NCBI RefSeq assembly: GCF_013149295.1
Contig: NZ_JABGCB010000008.1
Location: 62,001 to 126,000 of the forward strand
Source of the DNA: Novosphingobium sp. SG751A
Lineage (GTDB): Bacteria > Pseudomonadota > Alphaproteobacteria > Sphingomonadales > Sphingomonadaceae
DNA: 64,000 nt
Reading direction: 5' to 3'
The translations under genes and the position numbers were made by a program. Below the pieces are notes generated by a model, which was given only the letters and a program-made list of their open reading frames with translations, had not been told where the DNA came from and searched no databases. Shown here in pieces: positions 43,464 to 52,316 of the stretch. How positions within the stretch are numbered: the stretch's first letter is position 1; every line of letters starts with the position of its first letter.

Positions 43464-44240
43464 CTACTGGCTCCCGCCCGGCAGGTAACGGCTGGGCGGG
43501 ACGCCAAGGCGGCGTTTGAACATGGTGGTAAAGGCCGCCGCGCTGTCATAGCCCAGATCGAAGGCTATGCCCGTCACCGCCTCGCCCTGCGCCAGTCGGG
43601 GCAGGGCGATCAGCACGCAGGCCTGTTGCCGCCACTCGCCAAAACTCAGCCCCGTTTCCCGGCGAAAGGCGCGGGTAAAGGCGCGCCGCCCCATGCCCAG
43701 ATCCGCGCTCCACTGGTCGATGCTGTCGCGCGGGGTGGGCTGCTCCAGAAAGGCCTGACACTTGGCCGCCATCGCGGGTGTTTGCGGAAAGGGCACCGCC
43801 AGCGGCACCGTGGGCGCCAGCGCCAGTTCGGCCAACAACAGCACCATCAGCTTGCCGTCGCGCCCCTCGCGGTCATATTCGGGCGCAATCTCGCAGGCCG
43901 CCTCCAGCAGGCTGCGCAGCAGGGGCGAGACCTGAATGACCTTGGTATGATCGCCCAGCCAACCTTGCACCCCCGGTTCGATCAGGACACTGCGCGTGCT
44001 GACCGCGCCCACCATGCGCACGGCATGGGGGCACCCGCCCGGCGTCCACACCGCGCGCTCGGGCGGGGCCACCCATGCGCCTTGCGGGGTGGAGAGCACC
44101 ACCACGCCGCGCGCCGCATAAAGCAATTGCCCGCGCCTGTGCTGATGCCAGTCCAGTTCGAAGGTGGGCGGATATTCATTGCCCACGCCAATGATGGGCC
44201 GGTCGATATCTTCGACTATGGCAGGGTTGTTCCACGGCAT
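43464..44240 (-). CDS. AraC family regulator with N-terminal cupin
   Basis: A 258-residue regulator. The cupin sensor domain (about 10-110) contains FELDWHQHRRGQLLYAARG and HAVRMVGAV; the C-terminal AraC DNA-binding domain (about 165-255) has MGRRAFTRAFRRETGLSFGEW and GYDSAAAFTTMFKRRLGVPP, the two helix-turn-helix segments. It is divergent from the drug exporter at 44336 with about 95 bp between starts, so it probably controls that gene, as AraC proteins next to MFS exporters often do. Confidence 0.9.
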   Translation of the reverse strand: MPWNNPAIVEDIDRPIIGVGNEYPPTFELDWHQHRRGQLLYAARGVVVLSTPQGAWVAPPERAVWTPGGCPHAVRMVGAVSTRSVLIEPGVQGWLGDHTKVIQVSPLLRSLLEAACEIAPEYDREGRDGKLMVLLLAELALAPTVPLAVPFPQTPAMAAKCQAFLEQPTPRDSIDQWSADLGMGRRAFTRAFRRETGLSFGEWRQQACVLIALPRLAQGEAVTGIAFDLGYDSAAAFTTMFKRRLGVPPSRYLPGGSQ

Positions 44241-44335
44241 ATCTGTCCCAATCGCAAAGATGAAAGACCCATACAGGAATGCGGGCCAAGGCGCGAGGCG
44301 CTATAGCGGGCGGACAACGCAAATGGAAATCAACG

Positions 44336-45529
44336 ATGCACGGGAACAGATCCACCCCAACTCAGACCACCGCTTACGGTATCATCGCCGCGATCAGCGC
44401 CTGTCATCTCATCAATGATATGCTGCAATCGCTGCTGCCCGCGATCTATCCCAATCTGAAGGACGAGCTTGGCCTGTCCTTTGCCCAGATCGGGCTTATC
44501 ACGCTGGCCTATCAGATCACCGCCTCGATCCTGCAGCCGCTGATCGGCCTTTATGCCGATAAACGCCCCACGCCGCTGGCGCTGCCGGGCGGCACGCTGT
44601 TCACGCTGGCCGGGTTGCTGGTGCTTTCGGTGGCGCATAGTTACGGGCTGTTGCTGGCGGGCGCGTCCTTGCTGGGCATGGGCTCATCGGTATTCCACCC
44701 CGAAAGCTCACGCGTCGCGCGTATGGCGGCGGGGCAAAGGCATGGGTTTGCCCAGTCGATGTTTCAGGTGGGCGGCAATGCCGGTTCCGCGCTGGGGCCG
44801 CTGGCCGCCGCGATTGTCGTCGTACGCTGGGGGCAGAGCAGTCTGGCCGCCTTTGCTTTGCTGGCGCTGCTGTCCTGCGCGATCCTGTGGAACGTCGGGC
44901 AATGGTATCGCCATCATGGTCTGGCGCGGCTTTCGGCCGGCAATGGCGCGCGCAAATCGGCCGATCCTTTGCCGCGCGGGCGGGTGCTGGGCGGGATAGC
45001 GGTGCTGCTGGCGCTGATCTTTTCCAAATATGTCTATCTGGCCAGTCTGACGAGCTATTTCACCTTTTACCTGATCCACCGTTTCGGCGTCTCGGTCGAG
45101 GTGGCCCAGCTTCACCTGTTCGCTTTTCTGGGCGCGGTGGCCGTGGGCACGATCGCGGGCGGGCCGCTGGGCGACCGGTTCGGGCGCAAATATGTGATCT
45201 GGTTCTCGATCCTTGGCGCGCTGCCCTTCACGCTGCTTCTGCCCCATGCCAGCCTGTTCTGGACCGGGCCGCTGACTGTGGCCATCGGCCTGATCCTGGC
45301 CTCGGCCTTTCCGGCCATTGTGGTTTTTGCCCAGGATCTGGTGCCCGGCAAGATCGGCATGATCTCGGGTCTGTTCTTCGGCTTTTCCTTTGGCATGGGC
45401 GGGCTGGGCGCGGCCGTTCTTGGCGAGGTGGCCGACCGCGCCGGGATCGAGACGGTCTATGCGATCTGCGCTTTTCTGCCCGCGATCGGCCTGTTGGCGG
45501 TGTTCCTGCCCAATCCGAAAAGGGGCTGA
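44336..45529 (+). CDS. MFS exporter, fosmidomycin resistance (Fsr) family
   Basis: A 397-residue MFS protein. The opening IIAAISACHLINDMLQSLLPAIYPNL carries the HxxND-type signature of the Fsr family, followed by GLYADKRPTPLALPGG and GSSVFHPESSRVARMAAG. Members expel fosmidomycin and related compounds. The start at 44336 removes an unlikely 19-residue extension. It converges with the chemoreceptor without a gap. The real substrate is not evident. Confidence 0.87.
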   Translation: MHGNRSTPTQTTAYGIIAAISACHLINDMLQSLLPAIYPNLKDELGLSFAQIGLITLAYQITASILQPLIGLYADKRPTPLALPGGTLFTLAGLLVLSVAHSYGLLLAGASLLGMGSSVFHPESSRVARMAAGQRHGFAQSMFQVGGNAGSALGPLAAAIVVVRWGQSSLAAFALLALLSCAILWNVGQWYRHHGLARLSAGNGARKSADPLPRGRVLGGIAVLLALIFSKYVYLASLTSYFTFYLIHRFGVSVEVAQLHLFAFLGAVAVGTIAGGPLGDRFGRKYVIWFSILGALPFTLLLPHASLFWTGPLTVAIGLILASAFPAIVVFAQDLVPGKIGMISGLFFGFSFGMGGLGAAVLGEVADRAGIETVYAICAFLPAIGLLAVFLPNPKRG

Positions 45530-47635
45530 TCAGGCCGCATGGCGCGTCGCAGCGGGACGATGGCTCTGCGACACGGTGAATTGGGCCATCAGCTTGCCCA
45601 GATGCTGGGCCTGATCGGTCAGATGGCGCGCGGCGGCGGTCGTTTCCTCGACCATCGCCGCGTTTTGCTGGGTAAAGCTGTCCATCTGGCGGATGGCGAT
45701 ATCGACCTCGCCGACATTGGTGGATTGCTGCTGCGCGCCCGTGGCGATGGTATGGGCGTGCAGGCTGATCTGACTGATGCGGGCGACGATCCGTTCCAGC
45801 GCCCCGTCCATTTCGCTGACCAGCGCGGCGCCGATCTTGACCTGCTCGGTGCTGGCGGCGATGCGACCCTTGATGTCCTGCGCGGCCTCTGATGACCGCT
45901 GGGCCAGCGCGCGCACTTCCGAGGCGACCACAGCAAAACCCTTGCCTGCGTCTCCGGCCCGCGCCGCCTCGACTCCGGCGTTCAGCGCCAGCAGATTGGT
46001 CTGAAACGCGATGGCGTCGATCACGCCGATGATCTCGCCGATCTCGCAGGATGTGCGCTCGATGCCGCCCATGGCCTCGACCGCGCGGCGGATCACCGCG
46101 CCGCTGCTCTCTATTTCCTTTTGCGAGAGTTCGACCACATGGTTGGCCTCCCCGGCCGATTGGGCGGCCTCGGACACGCGCGAGTTTATCTCGCTGATTG
46201 CGGCGGCCACTTCCTCCAGCCCGGCGGCCTGCCGCTCGGTGCGGTTGGCAAGGTCTTCGGACGCGGTGCGGATTTCGCCCGATCCATTGGTGACATCGCG
46301 CGCGCTGTGGGCCACGCCTTCCAGCGCATTGTCCAGACGCACCATGGCCTGATTGAAATCGGCCTGCAAACGCTCGAACGCGCCTGTGTAGTGCCCGTTG
46401 AGGCGCGTGGTCAGATCGCCGCCGGCCAGCCTTTCCAGACATTGCGCAAGGGCAGCGACCGTGGCGGCCTGTTCATCCTCGACATTCTTCTTGGCAAGGG
46501 CGTTCTGGCGGAACACCTCCAGCGCCTCCTGCATCTCGGCAATTTCCACGGTTTCGGCATGGGTCATCCCCATCGGGGCCAGATTGCCACCGGCCAGTTG
46601 CACCATCTCGTGGCGCAATCCGGCCAAAGGCTCGACCACTACCCGGTTGGCCGCGCGCCGCACCATCCATGCCAGCCCGACAATCATCAGCAGCGCCGAC
46701 AGCGCCAGCCCGCCCTCGATCATCCGCGTCGAGGCAAAGACCGCCGACAGGGGCAGATCCACCCGCACCACCCATGGCGTATCAAAGCCGGAGAAATGCA
46801 CCGGTGTCTCCACCCGGAGTACGCTGCCCAATTGCGGATGGTCGGCAAAGCCCATGGCTTCGCCCGCCGCACCCGCCGGCTTGCCCAGCAGCGCGGCATT
46901 GGCGCTGACCACATAGGCGCGGCGAGCGGAAAGGACGGAAATCTGGCCGCCAAAGGGCACTTTGATCGCCGCCATCCGCTGTTGCAGCGCGTCGAGCGCC
47001 AGATCGCTGCCCACCACGCCAAGGCTGCGCCCCTGATCCACCACCGGCATGGCAATCGAGGTCATCAGCACCGTTTTGCCGCCTACCTTATATTCATAAG
47101 GCTCGACCAGCACCGGCTTGCGCCCTTGCTGGGCCAGCAGGTAATAATCGCCCGGTCCCGGCTTGGTGTAATCGGTCAAAGGCTCCAGCGCGACGCCCGC
47201 CCCGTCGCGGTGCCAATAGGGGATGAAGCGGCCCGTGGAGTCATGGCCGGGCTGGTTGATGAATTCGCCGTCCTTGCCGTCAAAGGCGCCCGGTTCCCAT
47301 GCGGTCCATGTCGCCAGCAATTGCGGACTGGCCATCAGCGTCTGACGCAGGATGCCATTGTGAAAGGCGCGCCCGGTCTGATGCTGGCGCCGGGCGGCGT
47401 CCAGCGCATCGCGCATCGCGCCCACAATGCCGATGGGGCGGTCGAACTGGCTGTTGACCTGCGCTGCGGCCTGATCGGCCACGATGCGCCCGGTTTCGCG
47501 CAATTGCGAACGGGCGGTGATTTCCAATGTCAGCGCCGTCAGCCCCGATCCCACCAGTACCATGATGGCAATGGCAGTGGCCGAACGCAGGCTGAGCGTG
47601 GCGGAAATGGTAGGCTGGCGGACAGGCGCGTGCAT
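45530..47635 (-). CDS. Methyl-accepting chemotaxis protein with dCACHE sensor
   Basis: A 701-residue transmembrane chemoreceptor. Helix 1 (about 20-40, AIAIMVLVGSGLTALTLEIT) and a second helix (about 315-335, GLALSALLMIVGLAWMVRRA) flank a periplasmic double-CACHE domain (LLATWTAWEPGAFDGKDGEF, SIAMPVVDQGRSLGVVGSDL). A HAMP follows, then a signalling coiled coil whose hairpin tip reads EIIGVIDAIAFQTNLLALNA (about 550) and ends before a C-terminal QSHRPAATRHAA. The C-terminus lacks a NWETF-type CheR-tethering motif. The ATG at 47635 with GGGAGA upstream is preferred over the longer frame. No che genes are nearby. Confidence 0.93.
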   Translation of the reverse strand: MHAPVRQPTISATLSLRSATAIAIMVLVGSGLTALTLEITARSQLRETGRIVADQAAAQVNSQFDRPIGIVGAMRDALDAARRQHQTGRAFHNGILRQTLMASPQLLATWTAWEPGAFDGKDGEFINQPGHDSTGRFIPYWHRDGAGVALEPLTDYTKPGPGDYYLLAQQGRKPVLVEPYEYKVGGKTVLMTSIAMPVVDQGRSLGVVGSDLALDALQQRMAAIKVPFGGQISVLSARRAYVVSANAALLGKPAGAAGEAMGFADHPQLGSVLRVETPVHFSGFDTPWVVRVDLPLSAVFASTRMIEGGLALSALLMIVGLAWMVRRAANRVVVEPLAGLRHEMVQLAGGNLAPMGMTHAETVEIAEMQEALEVFRQNALAKKNVEDEQAATVAALAQCLERLAGGDLTTRLNGHYTGAFERLQADFNQAMVRLDNALEGVAHSARDVTNGSGEIRTASEDLANRTERQAAGLEEVAAAISEINSRVSEAAQSAGEANHVVELSQKEIESSGAVIRRAVEAMGGIERTSCEIGEIIGVIDAIAFQTNLLALNAGVEAARAGDAGKGFAVVASEVRALAQRSSEAAQDIKGRIAASTEQVKIGAALVSEMDGALERIVARISQISLHAHTIATGAQQQSTNVGEVDIAIRQMDSFTQQNAAMVEETTAAARHLTDQAQHLGKLMAQFTVSQSHRPAATRHAA

Positions 47636-47789
47636 CGACAGTATTCTCCCTGAAGGGAAACTGTATGGCGCCACCGCCTTATATTTGGCGGACGGGGCCA
47701 TGGGGGTTGCCCTTAGATGCCTGTTAAAATCCGCAAATTGGGAAAGGGTCGGGGCAGTCGAAAAAATTTTCGCGCCGCCCGTTTCGAGC

Positions 47790-47815
47790 GCAACTTTTTG
47801 CGATGCGCCAGCGAA
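47790..47815 (+). promoter_or_regulatory. Weak ECF-type promoter candidate before the peroxiredoxin operon
   Basis: GCAAC (47790-47794) and CGAA (47812-47815) with a 17-base spacer resemble the GTAAC/CGAA-type elements used by SigF-like ECF factors that pair with NrsF proteins. It lies 65-90 bp before the peroxiredoxin start. The match is partial and unproven. Confidence 0.3.
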
Positions 47816-47880
47816 CTGGTTCATGGAAGGAGACGGAAATGGTCGCCTCCTCCAACCGATTTCGAGTGGGAGCACAGCAG

Positions 47881-48438
47881 ATGAAGTTTCGGAAAAACCT
47901 TGCCGTATCGCTTGCCCTTGGGCTGTTGGCCGCCTCTGTTCCGGCGCCCGGCATTGCCGCCCTGCCGCAAGGCGCAGGCGCGCCCGACTTTACGCTGAGC
48001 GCGGCCAAGGCCGGAAAGCCCTTCAATTTCTCGCTGCACCAGTCGCTGCGCAAGGGGCCGGTCGTACTCTATTTCTTCCCCGCCGCCTTCACCGCCGGAT
48101 GCACGATTGAGGCCCATCTGTTTGCCGAAGCCACCGACAGTTTCCGCAAGATGGGCGCGACGGTCGTGGGCGTGACGGCGGGCAATGTTGAGCGCGTGGC
48201 CGAATTTTCCAAGCTTGAATGCCGCGACAAATTCGCGGTGGCCGCCGATCCTGGGGCCAAGATTGCCGCCGAATACAAAACTGTGATGCAGTTCCAGGAC
48301 AAGACCCTGTCCGAGCGCACATCCTTTGTGATCGCGCCCGACGGCAAGATCCTGCTCAGCTATACCGACCGCAATCCTCAGGCCCATATCGACCAGACGA
48401 TGGCCGCCGTGCGCGAATGGAAGGCCAAGCACAGCTGA
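47881..48438 (+). CDS. Exported peroxiredoxin (AhpC/TSA, BCP-like)
   Basis: A 185-residue peroxiredoxin with signal peptide MKFRKNLAVSLALGLLAASV (to about residue 27), so it works in the periplasm. The peroxidatic cysteine is in FPAAFTAGCTIEAHLFAE (about residue 76). A second cysteine, in SKLECRDKF, could be the resolving partner. ATG at 47881 has GGGAGC 10 bp upstream. The next gene is a DsbD-type electron transporter, the natural reductant for a periplasmic thiol peroxidase; similar pairs exist in Caulobacter. Confidence 0.88.
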   Translation: MKFRKNLAVSLALGLLAASVPAPGIAALPQGAGAPDFTLSAAKAGKPFNFSLHQSLRKGPVVLYFFPAAFTAGCTIEAHLFAEATDSFRKMGATVVGVTAGNVERVAEFSKLECRDKFAVAADPGAKIAAEYKTVMQFQDKTLSERTSFVIAPDGKILLSYTDRNPQAHIDQTMAAVREWKAKHS

Positions 48439-48477
48439 TCGCTTTCTGGCTGCTTCTCTGTCGCAACGAGGTTTTCG

Positions 48478-49707
48478 ATGCTTATTGCCATTCTCTCCGC
48501 TTTTCTGGGCGGACTGATCCTCAATTGCATGCCCTGCGTCTTTCCGATCATATCGCTCAAGGCGTTCGGGCTGCTGCGGCAGGGGGGCGATCAGGCCCAT
48601 CTGCGCCGGGAAGGCGTTGCATTTATGGTCGGATCGCTGTTGGCGATGCTGGCGCTGGCCGGGGTGCTGATGGCGCTGCGGGCGGGCGGGCAGGCGGTGG
48701 GCTGGGGCTTTCAGCTCCAGTCGCCCGCCATCGTCGCCTTGCTGGCGCTGGTCATGATCGGCTCGGCGCTCAATCTGATGGGCCTGTTCGAGATGGGCCT
48801 TGGCCTGCAACGGGCAGGTCAGGCCATGGATGGCCGCTCGGGCCTGATCGGCACGGCGATGACGGGCGCACTATCGGTGATGGTGGCTACGCCTTGCGCC
48901 GGACCGTTCATGGCGGGCGCGCTGGGCTATGCGCTGGTTCAGCCGCCGCTGGCTGGGCTTGCCGTTTTTGCCGCGCTGGCGCTGGGTGTGGCCGCGCCTT
49001 TCACGCTGCTGTGCTTTTGCCCGCCTCTGGCGCGGATGCTGCCCCGGCCCGGCGCGTGGATGGTCACGCTCAAGCACGGGCTGGCCTTTCCCATGCTGGC
49101 GGCTGCGGCATGGCTGATTTGGGTGCTGGACGCGCAGACGGGTTCGGCGGGGTTGCCCTTCATTCTGGGCTGCGCGCTGCTGCTGGCGTTGACTGCGTGG
49201 CTCTATGGGCTGGCCCAGCGGCGCGCGATGTCGGGCAAGCCTGCGCGCGCCCTGACGCTGGCGGCGGCTACGGGTCTTGCGACGATTGGCGCGGCCTTTG
49301 CCATGCCGGGACAGGCGTTTGAAACGCGCCGGCCCGTGGCGCAGGCCGAGAGCGGCCCGATCCGCTGGTCGCCCGCGCGCGTGGCGCAGGAAACGGCGGC
49401 GGGCAGGCCGGTCTTCGTCGATTTTTCTGCCTCATGGTGCCTGACCTGCAAGGTCAATGAAAAGGCCGTGCTTTCAACCCCGGCCTTCAAGGAAGCGATG
49501 GCGCGAACCAATACAGCCTTTATGATCGCCGACTCCACCAATTATGATGCGGAAATCGAGAAAGCGATGAGCAATCTGGGACGTACCGGCCTGCCGCTAT
49601 ACCTTGTCTATCCTGCCGGAGGCGGCAAGCCGGTGATCCTGCCGCAGGTGCTGAGCATCGGCATGGCGACCGGCGCGCTCGATGTGGCCGCGGGCGTAAA
49701 GGGTTGA
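48478..49707 (+). CDS. DsbD/ScsB-like thiol:disulfide electron transporter lacking the N-terminal domain
   Basis: A 409-residue membrane protein. About eight helices form the DsbD-beta core, with redox cysteines in LNCMPCVFPIISLKAFG (about residues 15-31) and VATPCAGPFMAGAL (about 138-151). A C-terminal thioredoxin-like gamma domain holds DFSASWCLTCKVNEKAV (about 314-330). E. coli DsbD (about 565 residues) has an extra N-terminal periplasmic alpha domain, missing here because the first helix starts at residue 2. It would pull electrons from cytoplasmic thioredoxin and hand them to an outside partner, probably the adjacent peroxiredoxin. Confidence 0.9.
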   Translation: MLIAILSAFLGGLILNCMPCVFPIISLKAFGLLRQGGDQAHLRREGVAFMVGSLLAMLALAGVLMALRAGGQAVGWGFQLQSPAIVALLALVMIGSALNLMGLFEMGLGLQRAGQAMDGRSGLIGTAMTGALSVMVATPCAGPFMAGALGYALVQPPLAGLAVFAALALGVAAPFTLLCFCPPLARMLPRPGAWMVTLKHGLAFPMLAAAAWLIWVLDAQTGSAGLPFILGCALLLALTAWLYGLAQRRAMSGKPARALTLAAATGLATIGAAFAMPGQAFETRRPVAQAESGPIRWSPARVAQETAAGRPVFVDFSASWCLTCKVNEKAVLSTPAFKEAMARTNTAFMIADSTNYDAEIEKAMSNLGRTGLPLYLVYPAGGGKPVILPQVLSIGMATGALDVAAGVKG

Positions 49708-49748
49708 ACCGATGTTGCAGACCGTTTCGGGGATAGAATAGGCGCGAC

Positions 49749-50306
49749 GTGACGGGCGATCTTCCCCCCGAAGGCGAATGGCCCGCATTGATGCGGCGGG
49801 CGCAGGATGGCGATCAGGTGGCCTATCGCATGGTTCTGCGCGCGCTGCTGCCCGCGATCCGCAAGATGGCGCGGCGCAGGATCGCCGATGAGGCGCTGGC
49901 CGAAGATGCGGTGCAGGAGACGTTGATGACCCTTCATCGCCTGCGCCACACCTATGATCCGGCGCGCCCCTTGCGACCATGGGTTGCGGCCATCGCCCAT
50001 GCCCGGTCGATCGACGCGCTGCGACGGAACGGGCGGGCGCGGCGATTTGAAATTGTCGATGAAGAAGCGATGGCCGCCGCCCCGGACCTACGCGCGCCCG
50101 AACCGGGCGAGGCGTTGGGGCATGAACGCGAGGTCGCAAGGTTGCTCGATCTGTTGCCCCAACGGCAAAGGATGATGGTGGAAATGGTGAAGCTGCGCGA
50201 AATGAGCCTTGATGATGCGGCCGATGCCAGTCGGCTGTCGGTGCCGGCGGTCAAGTCGCTTCTCCACCGCGCCCTTGCTCGGCTTCGCGAATACGGGAAT
50301 TCCTGA
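49749..50306 (+). CDS. ECF-type sigma factor (SigF/NrsF-associated)
   Basis: A 185-residue sigma-70 family protein. Region 2 (about 25-90) contains VAYRMVLRALLPAIRKMARR and EDAVQETLMTLHRLRHTYDP, region 4 (about 130-180) LLDLLPQRQRMMVEMVKLRE and LSVPAVKSLLHRALARLREY. The start is the GTG at 49749. It is followed after one base by an NrsF-type anti-sigma gene and preceded by the peroxiredoxin/DsbD pair, so it likely responds to oxidants or thiol-active metals, as in the Caulobacter SigF/NrsF system. Confidence 0.92.
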   Translation: MTGDLPPEGEWPALMRRAQDGDQVAYRMVLRALLPAIRKMARRRIADEALAEDAVQETLMTLHRLRHTYDPARPLRPWVAAIAHARSIDALRRNGRARRFEIVDEEAMAAAPDLRAPEPGEALGHEREVARLLDLLPQRQRMMVEMVKLREMSLDDAADASRLSVPAVKSLLHRALARLREYGNS

Positions 50307-50307
50307 G

Positions 50308-50940
50308 ATGCGCGATTTCGAAACGCTGATTGACGAACTCTCGCAAGGGGCGGGGCCGGTGCGGCGGGTACTTCCGGCATCGTGGCGCGCGCTGGGCTGG
50401 GCGCCGGTGGCGCTGGGGGTGGGCTATCTGGCCACCCGGATGCTGCATCGTTTCACTCCCGATTGGGACGGCCCCTATGCGGTCCTTTCAGCAGCCAATG
50501 CTGCGCTGTCGATAGGGCTGGGGCTGACCGCATTTGCCTCGGCGCTCTCGATCAGCGTGGCGGGTGGGCGCGCCTTGGGCCGAGGCTGGATGGTGTTGGG
50601 CCTGATCGCATGGGTCGCGCTGGCCGCCGCCAGCATGTCCCTTGCGCCGCACCCCTTGGGTTATGCGCCGGGGGTGGGTCGCTATTGCTATACTTTCGTG
50701 CTGACGGCGGGTTTGCCGATGGTCGGCGTGATCATTCTGGCTTTGCGGCGGACGCGCTCGTTGCGGCCGGGGCCGTCGCTGTGGGCGGCGGGCATGGCCA
50801 TTGCCTTTCTCTCTTTCGGCTTGCTTGCCTTTTGCCATCCGGCGCAAATGTCGGTGGCCGATTTTGTCATGCACCTTCTGGCCGCGCTGACCTTGGGGGC
50901 GGTGACGGTTGCCGTCGGCCACCGGGCGGTCAGGGCCTAG
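50308..50940 (+). CDS. NrsF (DUF1109) family membrane anti-sigma factor
   Basis: A 210-residue protein with about six membrane helices. The N-terminal MRDFETLIDELSQGAGPVRRVLP is the cytoplasmic segment seen in NrsF proteins. Cysteines in GVGRYCYTFVL and LLAFCHPAQMS match the conserved pair thought to sense Cr/Cd or oxidants. The start at 50308 follows the sigma stop by one base, indicating translational coupling. It would hold the sigma factor at the membrane until stress. Convergent with otsA, overlapping by four bases. Confidence 0.87.
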   Translation: MRDFETLIDELSQGAGPVRRVLPASWRALGWAPVALGVGYLATRMLHRFTPDWDGPYAVLSAANAALSIGLGLTAFASALSISVAGGRALGRGWMVLGLIAWVALAAASMSLAPHPLGYAPGVGRYCYTFVLTAGLPMVGVIILALRRTRSLRPGPSLWAAGMAIAFLSFGLLAFCHPAQMSVADFVMHLLAALTLGAVTVAVGHRAVRA

Positions 50941-52316
50941 ACGGGCGAACCGGCCAACGCTTTGGCAAAGCATTCCTGCCACCAGCGGACATCTTCGTCG
51001 CGGATATTGGCCATCAGGGAATGCCAGCGCTCCTTGCGCTCCTTTTTGGTCATCCGCAGCGCCCGGTCGATGGCTTCGGCCAGTTCGTCCGGGCTGTGGG
51101 GGTTGACGATCAGCGCGTCGGTCAACTGGCGGGCGGCGCCTGCGAATTGCGAGAGGATGAGGACGCCGGGATCTTCGGGGTCCTGCGCCGCCACATATTC
51201 CTTGGCCACCAGATTCATCCCGTCGCACAAAGGCGTTATCAATCCGATGCGCGAGGCGCGATAAATCCCCGCCAGCGCATCGCGCGGATAGCCCTTGTTG
51301 ATATAGCGCAGCGGCACCCATTCGGCATCGGCAAATTCGCCGTTGATGCGTCCGGAAAGGCTGTCGAGCGTGGCGCGTATCTGCTGATAGGAGCGCACCT
51401 GTTCGCGTGAGGGCGGGGCGATCTGGAGCAGGAAAAGCTGTCCATGCAGATCCGGCCGCGAGCCCAGCAGGCGCTCATAGCCCAGAAAGCGCTCGGGCAG
51501 GCCCTTGGAATAATCGAGCCGGTCAACGCCCACGATCATGGTGCGCCCATTCGCGCTGCGCTTCATCCGCCGGCAGCTTTCACGCGCGACCTCGCCATGG
51601 GCGGCCTGGTGAAATTCGGTAAAGTCGATGCCGATAGGGCAGACGATAATCTGCGCCTGCCGGTCGCCAAGGCTGACGATGCCGTTCTGGTCGATGGTGG
51701 CATCGGTATGGCCCTGAACATATTCGATAAAGGAATCGCGCCAGTTTTCCGATTGAAAGCCGATGACGTCGAAATCCAGCATCGCGTCGAACAATTCGCC
51801 ATGCCCCGGCAGCGATTCCAGCAGCCGCGCCGGGGGCCAGGGGATATGCAGGAAAAAGCCGATACGATTCTTCACCCCGCGCGCCCGCAGGTTTCGCCCC
51901 AGCAGCATCAGATGATAATCATGGACCCAGATAAGATCGCTGTCCTCGATCAGCGGCGCCACGGTTTCGGCCAGACGGTCGTTGACCCGTGCATAGCCCC
52001 CGGCAAAGCCGCGCTCGAATTCGGCCAGATCGAGCCGGTTGTGAAACAGCGGCCAGAGGGTGCAATTGGCGTAGCCATTGTAATATTCCTCGACGTCCTG
52101 CGCCTCCAGATCGATGGTGGCGGTGGTCACGCCATAGCTGCGCTGGAAATTGATGTGGCCGGTAAAGGTCTCGGTTTCCTCGCCCGACCAGCCGAACCAG
52201 ATGCCGCTGCTTTCCCGCAGCGCCGCCGAGAGCGCGACGGCCAGCCCGCCCTGATTGCCCGGACCATCGCCCGTTGGCGGCGACACCCGGTTTGAGATGA
52301 CGATCAGGCGGCTCAC
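50937..52316 (-). CDS. otsA: Trehalose-6-phosphate synthase
   Basis: A 459-residue GT20 glycosyltransferase joining UDP-glucose and glucose 6-phosphate. SRLIVISNRVSPP is the N-terminal motif, GGLAVALSAAL the substrate loop, WVHDYHLMLLGRNLRARG (about 125) and VDRLDYSKGLPERFLGYE (about 255) the catalytic blocks. The chosen start is the GTG at 52316, which overlaps the GH15 stop (GTGA) and gives the normal N-terminus; the upstream frame and an ATG at 52331 are alternatives. Last gene of the otsB-GH15-otsA operon. Confidence 0.94.
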   Translation of the reverse strand: MSRLIVISNRVSPPTGDGPGNQGGLAVALSAALRESSGIWFGWSGEETETFTGHINFQRSYGVTTATIDLEAQDVEEYYNGYANCTLWPLFHNRLDLAEFERGFAGGYARVNDRLAETVAPLIEDSDLIWVHDYHLMLLGRNLRARGVKNRIGFFLHIPWPPARLLESLPGHGELFDAMLDFDVIGFQSENWRDSFIEYVQGHTDATIDQNGIVSLGDRQAQIIVCPIGIDFTEFHQAAHGEVARESCRRMKRSANGRTMIVGVDRLDYSKGLPERFLGYERLLGSRPDLHGQLFLLQIAPPSREQVRSYQQIRATLDSLSGRINGEFADAEWVPLRYINKGYPRDALAGIYRASRIGLITPLCDGMNLVAKEYVAAQDPEDPGVLILSQFAGAARQLTDALIVNPHSPDELAEAIDRALRMTKKERKERWHSLMANIRDEDVRWWQECFAKALAGSPV

